A stretch of DNA of 9,542 nucleotides from an uncultured Pseudomonadota bacterium (GTDB lineage Bacteria; Pseudomonadota; Gammaproteobacteria; Burkholderiales; Usitatibacteraceae): assembly GCA_946885905.1 (NCBI GenBank), contig CAMPHL010000057.1:1-9542 (forward strand), in the 5' to 3' direction. The position numbers and the translations under genes are program-made. The notes under the pieces are model-generated. The model made no database searches. It saw nothing but the letters and a program-made list of their open reading frames with translations, and was not told where the DNA came from. Below, one piece after another: positions 6,785 to 9,542 of the stretch. Position 1 is the stretch's first letter, and each line of letters begins with the position of its first letter.

Positions 6785-8386
6785 TCAGCGCTGCGTGAAG
6801 GAAACCAGCTCGATGCGATCGGCATACAGGGTCTTGACGTGGCCCATTACCACCCTGCGGCGGACCTCTTCCTTGGCAACGGCCATCCGCACGCGTCCGG
6901 GAGCTTCCCACCGCACGGCGCTTGTCTCGAAGTCCGGACGGCCCGGGAGCCGGTTCACGCCGCTCGCCTCGATCCGGAAGCAGTCGAACGTCCCCGCGGG
7001 CACCGTGATCGTCTCGCGCGCGACCACCCGGAAATGCAGCATGACCGAGCCGATGAGCTTCCCGCCCCTGGAGCTCTCGAATCGCGTCGACCACTTCTTG
7101 CCGATGGCGTATTCGAGCGGCTGGTCCTGCCGCGGCGTCACCTCGCGGCCGTCACGGAACCGCACCTGGTTGCCGAGCAAATCGCGGATCGCCTTCCCGT
7201 CATTGAAGACGACGTGCTCGCCGGTGATCGCAGTTACCGAGCTGGTGTACCGCTCGGGCTTCTTCCCGAAGAGCGTCTTGTCGAACCGGTCGTAGGTGAA
7301 GCTGTCGCCCACCCGGAAGCGCGTGTCGGCCCGGGCGGTGCCTGCGGTGAAGGGATTGCCCTCGGACGATACCGCCTCGACCCGCTTCTCGCCGGCGCCG
7401 GCGAGCAGCCGGTCGAGGCGATGCTGGGCGAGCTCCGCGAACCTGCCGCTCGGGTAGCGGCCGAGGTAAGCCTCGATCGGCGCGGGCTCGCTCGCCTGCC
7501 GTGCTCGCTCGAACATCGCCGCCTCATCGGCGAATTCGCGTTCCTCCTCCTGCGCGGAAAGCTTGCGCAGCTGCTCCGGGGGAAGGAAGTAGAAATCGTC
7601 CTCGAGCGAGGTGCTTTCCCACGGAACCTGACGGCCGCCCGAGGCCCGGCGCACGCCCAGGCGCACGCGCTTGAATATGTCCTCGATCCGCGCCTCGCGC
7701 ACCTTCATCTCCTGCAGCAGGCTCCCGGTGTAGAGCCCGTGGGCGCCGGGACCATCGTCCGCGGCGTTTCCGGGGGCCGTGGAGTACGCGAGGAGCGTGC
7801 GCAGCGGCGCGTCCATCTGCGAAAGCCCCTTCTGTCCCGGGCCCGCGGCCGGCCCGAAGGGATTGTCGCGGCAGGCGTCGAGGATGATGAGGTTCATCGG
7901 GTTGGCCGCCCCGCGCAGGCCTCCGACCAGCGTCGTGAGGTCGATGCACTGCGAGGCGATATCCCCCGGCTCCAGGACGCGGGTGTCGACGGGCAAGAGG
8001 TAATTGCGCCAATCGAGCTGCACACCGTGTCCCGCGAAATAGAACGCGCCGACGGCGTTGCGGGTGGCAAGGGCCCGCGTGTATGCGCCGATCGCGTCGA
8101 TCATCTCCCGGCGGGGGGCGTCCTCGAGGAGGGTCACTTCGAAGCCGCAGGCACGCAATGCGCCGGCGATCGCACGCGCGTCGTTGCCGGCGTTCCTCAG
8201 CGCGTTCACGTTCCGGTAGGCGGAGTTGCCCACGACGAGCGCAACCTTGGGAGCGCGCAGCAGCCTGCCCGCGCCCTCGGACTGGGCGCGGACCAGCGCC
8301 CAGGGCAACGGCAGGAAGAGCGATCCCGCGACGAGGGCACCCTGCAGCACGCGGCGACGGTGAACCGAGCCGCGCCCGTCGCTCAT
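6785..8386 (-). CDS. Exported caspase-like (peptidase C14) protease with helical repeat and unknown C-terminal domain
   Basis: This 533-aa protein begins with a twin-arginine-type signal: HRRRVLQ (9-15), a hydrophobic stretch to about 32, then VRA before Q35 as likely cleavage site. The p20-like caspase domain covers about 46-268, with KVALVVGNSAY (47-57), the catalytic His in FYFAGHGVQ (H120) and the catalytic Cys in IILDACRDNPF (C172). The domain closes with PWESTSLEDDFYF (255-267), usual for bacterial caspase-family proteins. Residues 273-330 are helical, with the AYLGRYPSGRFAELAQHRL repeat often attached to such caspases. Residues about 340-533 look beta-rich, with ITVPAGTFDCFRIE near the middle, and I do not assign them. 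The ATG overlaps the stop of the ATPase gene (ATGA), so translation is probably coupled. Export places the protease in or beyond the periplasm, and its substrate is unknown. Confidence 0.9.
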   Translation of the reverse strand: MSDGRGSVHRRRVLQGALVAGSLFLPLPWALVRAQSEGAGRLLRAPKVALVVGNSAYRNVNALRNAGNDARAIAGALRACGFEVTLLEDAPRREMIDAIGAYTRALATRNAVGAFYFAGHGVQLDWRNYLLPVDTRVLEPGDIASQCIDLTTLVGGLRGAANPMNLIILDACRDNPFGPAAGPGQKGLSQMDAPLRTLLAYSTAPGNAADDGPGAHGLYTGSLLQEMKVREARIEDIFKRVRLGVRRASGGRQVPWESTSLEDDFYFLPPEQLRKLSAQEEEREFADEAAMFERARQASEPAPIEAYLGRYPSGRFAELAQHRLDRLLAGAGEKRVEAVSSEGNPFTAGTARADTRFRVGDSFTYDRFDKTLFGKKPERYTSSVTAITGEHVVFNDGKAIRDLLGNQVRFRDGREVTPRQDQPLEYAIGKKWSTRFESSRGGKLIGSVMLHFRVVARETITVPAGTFDCFRIEASGVNRLPGRPDFETSAVRWEAPGRVRMAVAKEEVRRRVVMGHVKTLYADRIELVSFTQR

Positions 8387-9540
8387 GCCAGCGGCGCCGC
8401 CTTCAGCACTTCCTCGAACGTGGTGATGCCCTGCGCGACCTTGGTCGCGCCGGAAAGACGCAGCGGGCGCATCCCGGCCTTGTAGGCTGCCGCGGTGAGC
8501 GCCACGATGTCCGTCCTGTCGGAGATCAGGTGCTTGAGCTCACGCGTGAGCGACATGATCTCGTAGATGCCCACGCGCCCCATGTAACCGGTCTGGCGGC
8601 ACTCCAGGCAGCCGACCGCGCGGTAGACGATCTCGGGTGGCGAGGCCTTGAACGGCGTGAGGACCGAGTTCCAGAGCCGGTGGTCTTCCTCCCGGTTGAA
8701 AGAGATCTTCTCCTTGCAATGCGGGCAGAGCGTGCGCACCAGCCGTTGGGCCATGACGCCCAGCAGTGTCGAATTGAGCAGGTAGGCCGGCACGCCGAGG
8801 TCCAGCAGGCGGGTGATCGAGGTCGGCGCGTCGTTGGTGTGCAGCGTCGAGAAGACGAGGTGGCCGGTGAGCGCCGCCTGGATCGCCATGTCCGCCGTCT
8901 CGTAGTCGCGGATCTCGCCCACCATGATGATGTCCGGGTCCTGGCGCATGAGCGCCTTCACCCCGGCGGCGAACGTGAGGTCGAGGTCCGCCAGCACCTG
9001 CATCTGGTTCAGGCGGTTGTCGATCATCTCGATCGGGTCTTCGATCGTGCAGACGTTCACCTCGGGCGTGGCGACCTGCTTGAGCGTCGTGTAGAGGGTC
9101 GTGGTCTTGCCCGAGCCCGTGGGGCCGGTCACGAGCACGATGCCGCCCGGCTCGTGGATCAGCCTCTGCCAGGTGTCGTGCTCCTCCTGCGCGAAGCCCA
9201 GGTCCTTGAAGTCGCGCATCAGGACGTCGGGGTCGAAGATGCGCATCACGAGCTTCTCGCCGTGCGCGGTGGGCAGCGTCGAGAGGCGAAGCTCGATCTC
9301 CTCGCCGTCCGGCATGCGCGTCTTGATGCGCCCGTCCTGGGGTCGGCGCTTCTCGACCACGTCCATGCGGCCGAGGATCTTGATGCGCGAAGTCATCGCC
9401 ACGCACACCGAGAAGGGGAACTGGTAGACCTCGTGCAGCACGCCGTCGATGCGGAAGCGCAGGATGCCGATGTCGCGCCTGGGCTCGAGGTGGATGTCGC
9501 TCGCGCGCTGGTCGAAGGCGTACTGCCACAGCCAGTCGAC
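8383..9540 (-). CDS. GspE/PulE/PilB-family secretion or pilus ATPase, C-terminal part (5' end outside window)
   Basis: The frame is open to the right edge: 385 residues are visible of a family that usually has about 550-600. The GTG at 9441 is internal. Visible order: end of the N2 domain with ASDIHLEP (13-20 of the visible part), Walker A GPTGSGKTT (139-147), Asp box CTIEDPIE (164-171), Walker B DPDIIMVGEIRD (201-212), His box TGHLVFSTLHTND (225-237) and a zinc site CPHC...CLEC (272, 275, 311, 314). All catalytic motifs are intact. Such hexameric ATPases drive type II secretion or type IV pilus assembly from the cytoplasmic face of the inner membrane. No other gsp or pil gene is visible, so the subfamily stays open. 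The stop overlaps the caspase start (ATGA). Its last codons recur as a remnant at 6742-6780. Confidence 0.95.
   Translation of the reverse strand, partial: VDWLWQYAFDQRASDIHLEPRRDIGILRFRIDGVLHEVYQFPFSVCVAMTSRIKILGRMDVVEKRRPQDGRIKTRMPDGEEIELRLSTLPTAHGEKLVMRIFDPDVLMRDFKDLGFAQEEHDTWQRLIHEPGGIVLVTGPTGSGKTTTLYTTLKQVATPEVNVCTIEDPIEMIDNRLNQMQVLADLDLTFAAGVKALMRQDPDIIMVGEIRDYETADMAIQAALTGHLVFSTLHTNDAPTSITRLLDLGVPAYLLNSTLLGVMAQRLVRTLCPHCKEKISFNREEDHRLWNSVLTPFKASPPEIVYRAVGCLECRQTGYMGRVGIYEIMSLTRELKHLISDRTDIVALTAAAYKAGMRPLRLSGATKVAQGITTFEEVLKAAPLA
8400..8418. repeat. 19-bp direct repeat, copy B (matches 6759-6777)
   Basis: This is the second copy of the 19-bp repeat, inside the final codons of the intact GspE-like gene and about 1.64 kb from copy A. 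Outside the 19 bases the two copies still agree in reading frame and in stop position. That points to coding homology more than to a simple target-site duplication. Confidence 0.9.
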
Positions 9541-9542
9541 CA

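Noticed and set aside
6785..8386. Caspase gene as part of a defence system (for example a gasdermin or CRISPR-linked caspase module)
   Set aside because: The protein has an export signal. Its neighbours are a secretion ATPase and a VOC protein, with no gasdermin, sensor NTPase or CRISPR gene in view.
6759..8418. Composite transposon or integrative element bounded by the 19-bp repeats
   Set aside because: No transposase or integrase lies between the repeats, there are no terminal inverted repeats, and both repeats are in coding frame with an ATPase C-terminus. Gene duplication or loss is the simpler reading.
6839..8485. 548-codon open frame on the + strand opposite the caspase gene
   Set aside because: It has no recognisable domain, is rich in Arg/Ala/His/Glu as expected of an antisense shadow in GC-rich coding DNA, and lies opposite a gene with intact catalytic motifs.

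Overview
The window is GC-rich DNA with almost every base in tightly packed genes. Codon bias is strong enough to open long antisense shadow frames. The gene families and the GC-rich intergenic palindrome fit a proteobacterium, most likely a betaproteobacterium (Burkholderiales or a relative). That placement is inference from general character, with no marker gene to confirm it.

Layout on the + strand: (1) bases 2-1933 are the C-terminal two thirds of a large M16-family (pitrilysin/PreP-like) metalloprotease, cut by the left edge. (2) Bases 1939-2040 are a perfect 102-bp palindrome with 51-bp arms and no loop, filling most of the gap before the next operon. (3) Bases 2074-6340 form one compact operon, phnD-phnC-phnE1-phnE2 plus a class IIA HAD phosphatase-like gene. 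It encodes a periplasmic binding protein, an ATPase and two permeases of the phosphate/phosphonate ABC importer family. The four downstream genes all start with GTG and overlap the preceding gene by 1, 4, 4 and 17 bases. (4) A short hairpin at 6340-6357 lies exactly between two convergent stop codons and reuses the outer ends of the 102-bp palindrome.

The right part runs on the minus strand, read from right to left: a GspE/PulE/PilB-type secretion ATPase (cut by the right edge), a Tat-exported caspase-like protease whose ATG overlaps the ATPase stop (ATGA), and a small VOC/glyoxalase-fold protein. Between the caspase gene and the VOC gene lies a remnant of 13 codons including the stop. It matches the C-terminus of the GspE-like ATPase, including a 19-bp exact repeat. 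This suggests that a second ATPase copy was lost, or that the caspase gene was inserted at the ATPase 3' end.

Functionally, the left operon probably imports a phosphonate, phosphite or small organophosphate, with a cytoplasmic HAD enzyme acting on the imported compound. No C-P lyase or other phosphonate-degrading gene is visible. The right cluster couples a secretion or pilus motor ATPase to an exported caspase-family protein. No complete new defence system, CRISPR array, tRNA, rRNA or transposase gene is visible. The most unusual items are the palindrome pair and the duplicated ATPase tail around the caspase gene.
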